In this document: piece after piece, positions 6,795 to 15,689 of the stretch
Numbering within the stretch: position 1 is the stretch's first letter
Layout of the letters: the number at the start of each line of letters is the position of its first letter
Assembly (NCBI GenBank): GCA_965203985.1
Contig: CBDBDS010000013.1
Coordinates: 806,001 to 870,000, forward strand
Length of the DNA: 64,000 bases
Source: Bin87 sp965203985
GTDB taxonomy: Bacteria > Chloroflexota > Dehalococcoidia > Lucifugimonadales > UBA3495
Direction of reading: 5' to 3'
Notes under the pieces: generated by a model
Told to the model about the DNA's origin: nothing
The model's database searches: none
The model's input: the letters and a program-made list of their open reading frames with translations, nothing else
Program-made: the position numbers and the translations under genes

Positions 6795-8062
6795 GCCTCC
6801 TGGTACTGGGCCTGGATCACCGGACCGCCCCGGTGGAGCTGCGCGAACGACTGAGCGTCGAGCGGGATCAGTTGCCGGACGCGTTGGCGCAGCTGGCGGA
6901 ATATGTGCCGCAATCGGTCATCGTGTCCACGTGCAACCGGACCGAGGTTTACACCTACGATCCTGACGACATAGGACTGGTGGGCCGAGTAGGCGATTTC
7001 CTGATTGGATATTCGGGTGTGCCTGGCGACGAGCTGGAGCGGCACATCTATCAGATCTGGGAAGGGGACTGTGTCTCGCACCTGTTCCGTGTGGCCAGCG
7101 GCCTCGAATCGATGATCGTGGGAGAGCGCCAGATCCTGGGGCAGGTGCGGGCGGCATTCAGCGTAGCCAGCCAGGGAGGATACACCAAGAGTCCCTTGAC
7201 GCGCGTGTTCCATGACGCCCTGCGCGCCGGCCGTAGGGTGCACCGGGAAACCAACATCGGCCAGCACTCGCGGTCGGTAAGCCGGGCGGCGGTTCAGCTG
7301 GCCCGGGGACTGTTTGACCGCCTGGACGAGCGCCGCGCTCTGGTCATCGGGGCCGGAGACGCGGGCCGCATGGTGGCCCGGGCGTTGTCCGACGCCGGTG
7401 TACGGCAAATCACGGTGGTCAACCGCACCCACTGGCGCGCCGAGGATCTGGCACGAGACCTGGGTGGCGTGGCAACACCGTTTGCGAATCTCGGAGACGC
7501 GCTGACGGAGGCGGACCTGGTCATCAGCAGCACCGGTTCACCCGGCTACGTAGTGGACGAGGCGATGGTGGAGGACGCTATTACCCGTCGCGTCGGTGAC
7601 GAGCCCATCATGCTGATCGACATCGCCGTCCCTCGAGACGTCGAACCGTCGGTGGGCGATTTGGACCGGGCGCGTCTTTTCGACATCGACGCATTGGCGC
7701 AGGTGGCCGAGGTGTCGCTGGACGGCCTGGACGATGAAGTGCAGAAGGCGGGCAAACTGGTCGACGCCGAGTTGACTCGCTTCTCCGAATGGTGGCACTC
7801 CTCGGACGCCATGGAACTGGTGGTGGGCATGCGCCGCCGGGCGGACAAGGTACGACGCGAAGAAGTTTCCCGAACGCTGCGGATGTTGGGGGAAGACGAG
7901 GAAGGCGAAATGGCGGAGCGGCTCCACGCCATGAGTAACGCGCTGGTCAAGAAACTGCTGCACCGGCCCACGGTGGAGTTGCGTTCCGGAGACAACACTA
8001 CGGACTACCGCGTGGCGCGTCGCCTGTTCGGAAACGACGACGACCGTCGCAGTCGGCGCTGA
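6791..8062 (+). CDS. hemA: Glutamyl-tRNA reductase
   Basis: 423 residues. It begins with LLVLGLDHRTAPVELRERL, has the catalytic cysteine in VIVSTCNRTEVY (about residue 45), then GLESMIVGERQILGQVR and the NADPH-binding segment ALVIGAGDAGRMVARAL. It makes glutamate-1-semialdehyde from Glu-tRNA, the first committed step of C5 tetrapyrrole synthesis. The TTG start at 6791 overlaps the preceding stop (TTGA), indicating coupled translation. Confidence 0.96.
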   Translation: MSLLVLGLDHRTAPVELRERLSVERDQLPDALAQLAEYVPQSVIVSTCNRTEVYTYDPDDIGLVGRVGDFLIGYSGVPGDELERHIYQIWEGDCVSHLFRVASGLESMIVGERQILGQVRAAFSVASQGGYTKSPLTRVFHDALRAGRRVHRETNIGQHSRSVSRAAVQLARGLFDRLDERRALVIGAGDAGRMVARALSDAGVRQITVVNRTHWRAEDLARDLGGVATPFANLGDALTEADLVISSTGSPGYVVDEAMVEDAITRRVGDEPIMLIDIAVPRDVEPSVGDLDRARLFDIDALAQVAEVSLDGLDDEVQKAGKLVDAELTRFSEWWHSSDAMELVVGMRRRADKVRREEVSRTLRMLGEDEEGEMAERLHAMSNALVKKLLHRPTVELRSGDNTTDYRVARRLFGNDDDRRSRR

Positions 8063-8079
8063 CGTACTGAGCCTGGATC

Positions 8080-8994
8080 ATGGCTGGCGTCACGATACGG
8101 GTGGGCACCCGGGGCAGTCGGTTGGCGCTGATCCAGACTGAGCTGACGCTGGCGGCGCTGCGCGCTGCCCATCCCGACGTCCGTTTCGAGGTCGTTACCG
8201 TAACCACCCAGGGCGACGCCAACCAGACGGCGCCGCTAGCGGGTATGGGCTTGGGGGTGTTCGTCAAGGAGATCGAACGTCGCCTGGAGACCGGCGAGAT
8301 CGACATGGCGGTGCACAGCCTCAAGGACATGCCCACCGTGTTGCCCGACGGCATGGCGCTGGGCGCGGTATTGGAACGCGCCGACCCGCGGGACGCGCTG
8401 GTCTCGCATCTGGGCAAAACACTGGACGATTTCCCCGCCGGCGCGAAGATCGGAACCAGCAGCCCGAGACGGCAGGCGCAGATCGCGGAACGCCGTCGCG
8501 ACCTGGAAATCGTCCCCATTCGTGGCAACGTGGACACCCGGCTGCGCAAGGCTGCGGGCGAGGAATGCGACGGCACGGTAATCGCGGTGGCCGGCCTGGA
8601 CCGTATGGGAATGGCTGACGTGATCACAGAGTACCTCTCGCCCGAGGAGTTTGTGCCTCCCCCGGGACAGGGCGCGATGGCGGTGGAGATCCGCGCCGAC
8701 GACGAACGCATCGCCGAGTTGGTCGCGGAGGCGGACCACTCGCCAACGGCGGCGGCGGTGACGGCGGAACGGTCCTTCCTGGAGGCGCTGGGCGGCGGTT
8801 GCCAGGTTCCGGTGGGAGCCTACGCGGAGTTCGACGGCGGCGACTCGTTGCGGCTGACGGTGTTCATGGCCGCGCCGGATGGTTCGACCACGTACCGCGT
8901 CACCGTGACCGGAGCGTCGTCCGACCCGGTTGGCCTGGCGGCGGCAGGGTGGGAAACGCTGCGGGAGCAGGGTGCGGCGAGGCTGCTGGTGTAG
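8080..8994 (+). CDS. hemC: Hydroxymethylbilane synthase (porphobilinogen deaminase)
   Basis: 304 residues. Family motifs are RVGTRGSRLALIQTE, AVHSLKDMPT, GTSSPRRQAQ, RGNVDTRLRK and the cofactor-binding cysteine in LGGGCQVPVGAYA. It polymerises four porphobilinogens on a dipyrromethane cofactor. It lies 17 bases after hemA. The two genes that follow are not tetrapyrrole enzymes. Confidence 0.96.
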   Translation: MAGVTIRVGTRGSRLALIQTELTLAALRAAHPDVRFEVVTVTTQGDANQTAPLAGMGLGVFVKEIERRLETGEIDMAVHSLKDMPTVLPDGMALGAVLERADPRDALVSHLGKTLDDFPAGAKIGTSSPRRQAQIAERRRDLEIVPIRGNVDTRLRKAAGEECDGTVIAVAGLDRMGMADVITEYLSPEEFVPPPGQGAMAVEIRADDERIAELVAEADHSPTAAAVTAERSFLEALGGGCQVPVGAYAEFDGGDSLRLTVFMAAPDGSTTYRVTVTGASSDPVGLAAAGWETLREQGAARLLV

Positions 8995-9106
8995 GAGAAA
9001 ACGTCACGCTACGCTGTCTTATCGGCAACGTATCCGAAACTTGACCAGCCCGATGCACGCCACTAGCATCAAACCCAACCGTGAGCAACGGCAGGGAGCG
9101 CAAACT

Positions 9107-9442
9107 ATGACTATCTCACTGGAAACGCAGGAAAAGGCCAAGGAGATTATCCTGGCGGGTCTGCGCGCCCAATCGCACGGCTCGGTGCGGTTTTGCGACG
9201 CCGAAGCTGAAGTAGCCTGGAACGCGATCGACGAAGAGTTCCTCGACGTATCCGTCATCTACGAAGGCCCTCACGATGACCTGAACATACACTCGCTCAT
9301 TTCTCTGCACGGGGAGATCGAGCCGCAGTTGCTCGAAATCGGGATATTGCAGATTCCCTCCGTCTCATGCATTCCCAAGGCTGAACACGACCGGCTGTTG
9401 TCCGAGAGGGCGGCGGCGCGCCCATGGAACAGGCAAGGCTGA
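9107..9442 (+). CDS. Uncharacterised partner of a HEPN protein
   Basis: A 111-residue protein of unrecognised family. The ATG at 9107 is chosen because GGGAG precedes it; the open frame extends upstream without a better start. The middle segment FLDVSVIYEGPHDDLN resembles a strand-rich core, but the nucleotidyltransferase GSxRG signature is absent. Its 3' end overlaps the HEPN gene by 19 bases, so the two are almost certainly cotranslated. By position it may be the antitoxin of a HEPN toxin pair; this is inference. Confidence 0.6.
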   Translation: MTISLETQEKAKEIILAGLRAQSHGSVRFCDAEAEVAWNAIDEEFLDVSVIYEGPHDDLNIHSLISLHGEIEPQLLEIGILQIPSVSCIPKAEHDRLLSERAAARPWNRQG

Positions 9443-9915
9443 TGCGCTGGCAAGACCTAATTGCAATCAGCCGGTTGCTGACTGCCACGCCAAACCCTGA
9501 TATCCAACCTTTACAGGACTCATTGCGCCGGGCCGTCAGCACCGCGTATTACGCCATGTTCCACGCGCTGGCCAGCAGTAACGCGCACTGTCTTGTCGGC
9601 ACACCTCGTGACCCCTTGACTGAACACGCTTGGTCGCGTATCTACCGCGGCCTCAACCACAGCGCGGCCAGGCGAAACCTGCTGCAAGACCGGAGCCTGT
9701 TCTCTCTACATGTCAAACAGTTCGCGGACGTATTCGCGCAGCTGCAAGACCAGCGCCACCGAGCAGATTATGATCCAAACACAACGTTCACCCTGATTCA
9801 GACGCTGGACCGGATAGACTTGGCCGAGGCAGCCATCGAAGGTTTTATGCAGGCTGACGCCGACGAGCGCAAAATGGTGGCAATCCAATCCCTCGTCGGC
9901 AGACGGACCAACTGA
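9424..9915 (+). CDS. HEPN-domain protein
   Basis: 163 residues, mostly helical. The segment RRAVSTAYYAMFHALA near residues 37-52 is typical of HEPN proteins (YYAMFH helix). HEPN domains often act as RNases or adenylylation targets in two-gene toxin-antitoxin or defence modules. The gene and its overlapping upstream partner are inserted between hemC and cobA-hemD on the same strand, an unusual place. Confidence 0.72.
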   Translation: MEQARLMRWQDLIAISRLLTATPNPDIQPLQDSLRRAVSTAYYAMFHALASSNAHCLVGTPRDPLTEHAWSRIYRGLNHSAARRNLLQDRSLFSLHVKQFADVFAQLQDQRHRADYDPNTTFTLIQTLDRIDLAEAAIEGFMQADADERKMVAIQSLVGRRTN

Positions 9916-9936
9916 CCGCAAGGTTCCACTGCTTCT

Positions 9937-11493
9937 ATGTCATCGGTTGACAGTACAAAACCCGGCAAAGTCTATCTGGTCGGCGCCGGCCCCGGCGATC
10001 CTGGGCTGTTGACCGTCAAGGGCGCCCAGGCTTTGGCCGGCGCGCAGGTGCTGGTGTACGACCGCCTGCTCGATCCAACGCTGGTCGCGTTGGCGCCGGG
10101 GTCGGCAGAGCGCGTGTTCGTGGGCAAGGAACGGGGACGGCAGGCGTTGACCCAGGCGGAGATCAACTGGCTGCTGGTTGCAGAGGGATTGGCGGGCAAG
10201 ACGGTGGTGCGCCTCAAGGGCGGCGACCCATTCGTTTTCGGCCGGGGGGGCGAGGAGGCGCAGGCGCTGGCCGAGGCCAGAGTCCCCTTTGAGATCGTGC
10301 CGGGTGTTACATCTGCGGTCGCCGCTGCCGCCTACGCCGGCATACCGGTCACGCACCGGGGGGTGTCCACCGCAGTCACCATCGTGACCGGCAGCGAGGA
10401 CCCGAGCAAGGGCGAAACCACCACCGACTGGTCGGCGCTGGCAAAAACCGGCGGTACGTTGGTGACGCTGATGGGCTGGGCGGCTCTTCCCGGCATCGCG
10501 GCCACTCTCCAGGCCAACGGCATGGCCGGAGACACACCCGCAGCGCTGGTGCAGTGGGGCACCTGGAGCCGGCAGCGGACGGTCACCGGCACGCTGGCCG
10601 ACATCGCCGAAAAGGGTAAAGCGGCCGGCATCGGCGCGCCGGTGGTGGCGATCATCGGCGAGGTAGCGCGACTGCGGGAGGAAATCGGCTGGTTTGACCG
10701 CCGGCCTCTGTGGGGCAAGCGCGTGCTCGTGACACGTTCGCGCACGCAGGCATCGCGACTCATTGAGCTGCTCCGCGATCTGGGGGCGGAACCGGTCGAG
10801 TTGCCGTCCATCGAGATTGGACCCCTGGACGATTACGGAGAGCTTGACCAGTCCCTGACCAACGCCGCGGAGGTAACCGGGCGGTGGATGATATTCGCGA
10901 GCGTCAACTCCGTGGAGTACGTGTGGGAACGGTTACGGGCGCTGGGCAAAGACGCACGGTATTTTGCCGGCGCGACCGTGGGAGCCATCGGGCCGGCGAC
11001 GGCCCGGGCGCTGCGCGAGCGCGGCATTGAGCCGGACTTCATTCCCAAGCGCTCCGTATCCGAGGAAGTGATCGCCGAGTTGTCCGGCCGGGACTGGAAC
11101 GGGAGGTTGGTGCTGCTGCCGGGTTCCGCCATCGGCCGCGATGAGCTGGCCGTCGGCCTGGCCGAGTTGGGAGCCGACGTGAAGCGAGTTCCTGCGTACC
11201 GGAACGTGCGGCCGGATGGCATCGAAGACCGGGCGCGGGCCGCATTTGAGCGAGGGATCGATGTGGTAACCTTCACCAGTTCGTCAACGGTGCGGAACCT
11301 GGTGGACATCCTGGGCGCTGACCGCCATCTCCTGGAGTCCAGCGCCATCGCGTGCATCGGGCCGATCACCTCGGCCACGGCTGAGGAGATGGGGCTCACC
11401 GTTGACATCATCGCCGCGGAACACAACGTGGAAGGGCTGGCCGACGCTCTGGCTAATTGCTTCACCGGCAGCGATGGTATGGAGCATATCTGA
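9937..11493 (+). CDS. cobA-hemD: Uroporphyrinogen-III C-methyltransferase / uroporphyrinogen-III synthase fusion
   Basis: 518 residues. Residues about 8-250 are the SUMT domain with KVYLVGAGPGDPGLLTVKGA and VRLKGGDPFVFGRGGEEA. Residues about 260-505 are HemD-like (KRVLVTRSRTQASRLIELL; DVVTFTSSSTVRNLVDIL). The protein thus both closes uroporphyrinogen III and methylates it to precorrin-2, directing flux to siroheme. Its TGA overlaps the ATG of the Nudix gene (TGATG). Confidence 0.93.
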   Translation: MSSVDSTKPGKVYLVGAGPGDPGLLTVKGAQALAGAQVLVYDRLLDPTLVALAPGSAERVFVGKERGRQALTQAEINWLLVAEGLAGKTVVRLKGGDPFVFGRGGEEAQALAEARVPFEIVPGVTSAVAAAAYAGIPVTHRGVSTAVTIVTGSEDPSKGETTTDWSALAKTGGTLVTLMGWAALPGIAATLQANGMAGDTPAALVQWGTWSRQRTVTGTLADIAEKGKAAGIGAPVVAIIGEVARLREEIGWFDRRPLWGKRVLVTRSRTQASRLIELLRDLGAEPVELPSIEIGPLDDYGELDQSLTNAAEVTGRWMIFASVNSVEYVWERLRALGKDARYFAGATVGAIGPATARALRERGIEPDFIPKRSVSEEVIAELSGRDWNGRLVLLPGSAIGRDELAVGLAELGADVKRVPAYRNVRPDGIEDRARAAFERGIDVVTFTSSSTVRNLVDILGADRHLLESSAIACIGPITSATAEEMGLTVDIIAAEHNVEGLADALANCFTGSDGMEHI

Positions 11494-12284
11494 TGGCGCG
11501 AAAAGTGGCTTTTTGTTTAGTGGAGAATAAAGCCGGAGAAGTTCTTCTGGTACAGAGGGGTTACGGGGAGGAAAAAGGCAAGTGGAGTTTGCCGGGCGGG
11601 CACGTTGACCGTGGCGAGCGCAGTCGGCGGGCAGCGCGGAGGGAATTGCGTGAAGAAACCGGCCTAAGCGCAGAAATCGTTTCTACCATCATGGAGGGAC
11701 GCCGTGCGCCTATAAAAACGTTTTACGGGCGTATCACCGGCGGGCAACTGAGGGCGAAACGACCGGAATGCCTGGATGCTCGATTTTTTCCATACCAGAA
11801 CTTGCCTCCGCTGGCTTTCGATGCTGACTGGCGCGCCATTAACAAATGGCAAGAAATGAAAGAAGAGCATAGACGACGGGTTCATCGACCGCTACCTGAT
11901 TTATGCCCACACTGCGATAGCAGCGACATAACGCTACGCAGGTATCCACACCCGCAGCCCTATCGTTGCATGAGATGCAAAGGAACCCTTGAATCATCCA
12001 CTCGCCCGGACTTGCTGGTTAATCGCGAGGTCGCAGATGATAACTGGGAACAAATTGGGGGATGGGATTACTTCTACTGTGACCTGTCAGAAGTGCCCAA
12101 ATGGGTATCCGACCAACTGTTCATAGTAAGAGACATGTGGAAAAGCAGCGGTTACCGGAACGACCATGTGCTATTGGGACGCCATTATCGATATGTTGTC
12201 ACATTCGCAGGACAGGAAGGAGCGATATGCGGCATCTGGCGGAGGGCACGTGGAAAGAAAACAAGAGGAGGGACATCATGCTGA
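11493..12284 (+). CDS. Nudix hydrolase with C-terminal zinc ribbon
   Basis: 263 residues. The Nudix box GGHVDRGERSRRAARREL plus REETGL spans about residues 34-57, in a domain covering roughly 1-120. A CxxC...CxxC zinc ribbon (CPHCDSSD, then RCMRCKG) follows near 132-160. The C-terminal third is not recognised. The start overlaps the cobA-hemD stop by one base and the 3' end overlaps hemB by seven bases, so it is coupled on both sides. Substrate unknown. Base composition is more AT-rich than the hem genes, suggesting later insertion. Confidence 0.85.
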   Translation: MARKVAFCLVENKAGEVLLVQRGYGEEKGKWSLPGGHVDRGERSRRAARRELREETGLSAEIVSTIMEGRRAPIKTFYGRITGGQLRAKRPECLDARFFPYQNLPPLAFDADWRAINKWQEMKEEHRRRVHRPLPDLCPHCDSSDITLRRYPHPQPYRCMRCKGTLESSTRPDLLVNREVADDNWEQIGGWDYFYCDLSEVPKWVSDQLFIVRDMWKSSGYRNDHVLLGRHYRYVVTFAGQEGAICGIWRRARGKKTRGGTSC

Positions 12285-13261
12285 AGCACCCAGATCTGCG
12301 CATGCGCCGGCTGCGGGAAAAAGCGCCGGTGCGCGACATGGTGCGGGAGACCCGCATCGGCGCCGCCAACTTCATCTACCCGATGTTCGTCACCCACGGC
12401 GAGAATGTCCGGGAGGAGATTGAGCCGATGCCCGGGTGTTATCACACCTCCATCGACCGCCTGGGCGAGGAGATCGACGAGGTTGTCGAACTGGGCATCC
12501 CGTCGGTGCTGCTGTTCGGCCTGCCGCCGGAAAAGGACGGCATCGGAAGCGGGGCGTACGATCCGGAAGGGATAATCCAGGAGGCAACCCGCACCATCAA
12601 GGAACGGGCGCCGGGCCTGATGGTCATCGGCGACGTGTGCCTGTGCGAGTACACCGACCACGGGCATTGCGGCATCATCGACGGCGAGCGCATCGACAAC
12701 GACGCAACCCTGGAACTTCTGGCGCGGTCTGCGCTGACGCAGGTTCAGGCCGGCGCCGACATGGTCGCGCCATCCTCCATGATGGACGGACAGGTGCGGG
12801 CGATCCGGGAGATGCTGGACGCCCATGGTTACGACGACACCCCCATCATGGGCTACGCGGCCAAGTACGCGTCGTCGTTCTACGGCCCCTTCCGCGTCGC
12901 CGCCGACTCCACCCCGCAGTTCGGCGACCGCCGCAGTTACCAGATGGATCCGGCCAACCGCCGCATGGCGATGCGGGAGATCGAGTCGGATATCGCCGAG
13001 GGGGCGGACATCGTGATGGTAAAGCCGGCCATGGCGTACATGGACGTCATCAAGGAGGCCCGAGAACGGTACGACTACCCTCTGGCGGCCTACAACGTGA
13101 GCGGCGAATACTCGATGGTGAAAGCCGCCTCGCGGGCCGGCTGGATCGACGAAAAGCCGGTCACACTGGAACTGCTGACGGCGATCCGTCGAGCCGGCGC
13201 GGACATCATCATCTCCTATCACGCCAAGGAAGTGGCCCGCTGGCTGCAGGGTCTGGAGTAG
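12278..13261 (+). CDS. hemB: Delta-aminolevulinic acid dehydratase (porphobilinogen synthase)
   Basis: 327 residues from the ATG at 12278, which has AGAGGAGGG upstream. Motifs are IYPMFVTHGENVREEIEPMPG, the metal-binding GDVCLCEYTDHGHCG, DMVAPSSMMDGQV, the Schiff-base lysine segment YAAKYASSFYGPFR, and VMVKPAMAYMDVI. It condenses two ALA to porphobilinogen. The cysteine-rich metal site (CLCEYTDHGHCG) indicates the zinc-type enzyme. Confidence 0.96.
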   Translation: MLKHPDLRMRRLREKAPVRDMVRETRIGAANFIYPMFVTHGENVREEIEPMPGCYHTSIDRLGEEIDEVVELGIPSVLLFGLPPEKDGIGSGAYDPEGIIQEATRTIKERAPGLMVIGDVCLCEYTDHGHCGIIDGERIDNDATLELLARSALTQVQAGADMVAPSSMMDGQVRAIREMLDAHGYDDTPIMGYAAKYASSFYGPFRVAADSTPQFGDRRSYQMDPANRRMAMREIESDIAEGADIVMVKPAMAYMDVIKEARERYDYPLAAYNVSGEYSMVKAASRAGWIDEKPVTLELLTAIRRAGADIIISYHAKEVARWLQGLE

Positions 13262-13298
13262 GGTCGCGACCCGCTACGAGTCAGAAGAATCTGGCACG

Positions 13299-13327
13299 TT
13301 GACATGCTCCATCATCCCTTTCACAAT
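13299..13327 (+). promoter_or_regulatory. Promoter upstream of the cupin gene
   Basis: TTGACA (13299-13304), a 17-base spacer and CACAAT (13322-13327), ending 37 bases before the cupin ATG. A 12-base palindrome GGGTCGCGACCC at 13261-13272 just after hemB may end or pause upstream transcription. Confidence 0.5.
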
Positions 13328-13364
13328 GAATCCGAGAAGACATGGGACTACGAGGAGGCGCGAA

Positions 13365-13937
13365 ATGACACAGACCACGGCCTATTCAGTTGACGCATTC
13401 ATCGACGACGTGCGCGAGATTTTCGACACCACGCAGGACGCGCTGGCACAGGCCTCCGGCGTCGCCAAGCAGATGGAGCGCCTGCTGGCCACCCCCGGCT
13501 GGCTTGAGGAGCGGCTGGAGCTTCCCGACGAGGGTGGATACGGACGCTATGACCTGCACCTGGACGAGGATTACGGCCACCCCGGCGGCGGTTTCTGGCT
13601 GATGGCGTCGGTGCAGAAGCCCGACCAGGACAACCTGCCCCACGACCACGGCGCGGCTTGGGTGGTGTACGGCGTGTACGACGGCGCGATCAAGCAGACC
13701 AAGTGGCGCTGGTTCTACCCCGGCGAGGGCGTCGACTCGGTGCAGATCCAGGAGACCGGCGACTTCGTGCAGGAGGACGGCAAGGTGGCCTTCTTCCTGC
13801 CCGGCGAGATCCACAACACCCTGAACGTGACCGGCGACCGCGCGGTGGTGGTGCGCCTGGAGTCCCAGAAGCTGGATCGCGTGACTCGCTACCAGTACAA
13901 CCCGGGCGAGGGCACCATGGCGGTGATGGACCGCTAG
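13365..13937 (+). CDS. Cupin-fold protein, thiol/cysteine dioxygenase-like
   Basis: 190 residues, ATG at 13365 with GGAGGCG upstream. The HxH segment LPHDHGAAWVVYGVYDG near residues 88-104 and GEIHNTLNVTG near 148-158 supply a plausible three-His iron site, as in cysteine dioxygenase-type cupins. The N-terminal region is helical. The substrate is not predictable. Located between hemB and hemL with its own candidate promoter. Confidence 0.7.
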   Translation: MTQTTAYSVDAFIDDVREIFDTTQDALAQASGVAKQMERLLATPGWLEERLELPDEGGYGRYDLHLDEDYGHPGGGFWLMASVQKPDQDNLPHDHGAAWVVYGVYDGAIKQTKWRWFYPGEGVDSVQIQETGDFVQEDGKVAFFLPGEIHNTLNVTGDRAVVVRLESQKLDRVTRYQYNPGEGTMAVMDR

Positions 13938-14064
13938 CATCATACCATTGCCGCCGCAGGCAAACTCAATATGCGCAGGAACGGCTCCAATCGGGGCCGT
14001 TCCGGGCATTGACGCTCCGGCGTGCGGAGTTGAGTCCGTACGATGGTCGTTACGACCGGTTAAG

Positions 14065-14196
14065 ATGCCAAACCGTACCAAGCAAGGGGCCGCGCTCAAG
14101 AATGTCAATGACGCGATCGCTCTATGGATTGACACCGCGAGAGTATTCAACGATCCGATACCGGAACCCAAGGGTGAGCGCCTGATGCTGGCGTGA
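14065..14196 (+). pseudogene. HicB-family antitoxin remnant
   Basis: The C-terminal part of an 82-codon frame, KQGAALKNVNDAIALW then FNDPIPEPKGERL, matches the tail of HicB antitoxins (TQGxTxxEALxNVxxAI...PIPEP). The N-terminal HicB fold is missing or scrambled and no HicA toxin is adjacent, so this is probably a relic. Its last bases overlap the long alternative start of hemL. Confidence 0.55.
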
Positions 14197-14231
14197 ACGT
14201 AGCGCATCCACGCGCCGAGGAGACATCCACA

Positions 14232-15518
14232 ATGCAGCAAGGTAGGTCCCAGCAGCTTTTCGAGCAGGCCCAGCGGGTGATCCCCGGCGGGGTCAACAGC
14301 CCGGTGCGATCCTTCCGGGCGGTGGAAGGCACGCCGCCGTTCATCGCCCGCGGAGCCGGCGCGCGCGTGTGGGATGTGGACGGCAACGAGTACATCGACT
14401 ACCTGGGATCCTGGGGCCCCCTGGCCTTGGGCCACGCCCATCCCGCCGTGGTGGAGGCGGTGCAGCGGGCCGCGGCGGACGGCACCTCCTTCGGCGCGCC
14501 GGTGGAGCAGGAAGTCGAGCTGGCCGAGATGATCTGCGCTGCCCTGCCCTCGGTGGACCAGGTGAGGCTGGTCAACTCCGGCACCGAAGCGTGCATGACC
14601 GCGCTGCGGCTGGCCCGGGCCTACACCGGCCGCGACAAGATCGTCAAGTTCGCCGGCAACTACCACGGCCACGCCGACGGGCTGCTGGTGGCGGCCGGCT
14701 CCGGCGCGTTGACCCATGGCGTTCCCACCAGCGCCGGCGTGCCGGAAGCCTACGCCGCCGAAACGCTCATCGCCACGTTCAACGAGATCGCTTCCGTGGA
14801 GGGTTTGTTCGATGCGTGGCCCGATGATATCGCCGCCGTGATTGTGGAGCCAGTGGCGGGCAACATGGGTGTGGTGCCGCCGGCCGAGGGTTTCCTGGAG
14901 GGATTGCGCAGCGTCACCGAGGCCAACGGGTCGCTGCTGATATTCGACGAAGTGATCACCGGCTTTCGCGTGGCCTACGGGGGCGCACAGACTCTCTACG
15001 GCGTCACGCCAGATATCACCACGATGGGCAAGATCATCGGGGGCGGGCTGCCCGTGGGCGCGTACGGAGGCCGCAGCGAGGTCATGCAGCAGGTCGCTCC
15101 CCTTGGACCGATGTACCAGGCCGGCACGCTATCCGGCAACCCGCTGGCCGTCGCCGCCGGCGTGGCGACGCTGAGCGAGTTGCAACGTCCGGGGGTGTAC
15201 GAGCAGCTGGAGGCGACGGCGGTGCGCCTGACCGACGGCGTCAGCGCGGCCTTCGCCCGGGCGGAGGTGCCGTCCACCATCAACCGGGTCGCGTCTATGT
15301 TCACGGGCTTCTTCAACGCCGGGCCGGTGTCGGCGCTGGCCCAAGTGGAGCAATCGGACACTGCGGTCTACGGTCGGTACATGCACGCGCTGCTGGACCG
15401 GGGGGTGTACATCGCGCCTTCCCAGTTTGAGGCGGGGTTTGTCTCCATTGCCCACACCAATGAAGACATTGATCGGACGATTGAGATGGTGGGCGAAGCG
15501 TTGGCGGCATTGGGATAG
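14232..15518 (+). CDS. hemL: Glutamate-1-semialdehyde 2,1-aminomutase
   Basis: 428 residues from the ATG at 14232, which has a GAGGAG site upstream and gives the usual family length. A GTG at 14193 would add 13 unusual residues. PLP-enzyme motifs are RVIPGGVNSPVRSF, NSGTEACMTALRLAR, IFDEVITGFR and the Schiff-base lysine in TTMGKIIGGGLPVGAYGG. It makes ALA from glutamate-1-semialdehyde and is the last tetrapyrrole gene of the cluster. Confidence 0.96.
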   Translation: MQQGRSQQLFEQAQRVIPGGVNSPVRSFRAVEGTPPFIARGAGARVWDVDGNEYIDYLGSWGPLALGHAHPAVVEAVQRAAADGTSFGAPVEQEVELAEMICAALPSVDQVRLVNSGTEACMTALRLARAYTGRDKIVKFAGNYHGHADGLLVAAGSGALTHGVPTSAGVPEAYAAETLIATFNEIASVEGLFDAWPDDIAAVIVEPVAGNMGVVPPAEGFLEGLRSVTEANGSLLIFDEVITGFRVAYGGAQTLYGVTPDITTMGKIIGGGLPVGAYGGRSEVMQQVAPLGPMYQAGTLSGNPLAVAAGVATLSELQRPGVYEQLEATAVRLTDGVSAAFARAEVPSTINRVASMFTGFFNAGPVSALAQVEQSDTAVYGRYMHALLDRGVYIAPSQFEAGFVSIAHTNEDIDRTIEMVGEALAALG

Positions 15519-15533
15519 TTTGCGGCGGAGAAA

Positions 15534-15645
15534 CGTCAGAATCAGGATTTACGGGATTTTATGATTGGGCAGGATTGGAAGATCTTCTTCATGGAACAGC
15601 TCCAATCCTGATAATCCCTGAATCTTGAAAATCCTGATTCTGACG
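15534..15645. repeat. 112-bp inverted repeat family, copy C
   Basis: Starts 16 bases after the hemL stop with CGTCAGAATCAGGATTTAC and ends with the complementary AAATCCTGATTCTGACG-type end. Same length as copy A. Confidence 0.85.
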
Positions 15646-15689
15646 ATTTCCAGATTGGGTTGCATGAGTCGCCCCGGCTGGTTTGTGGA

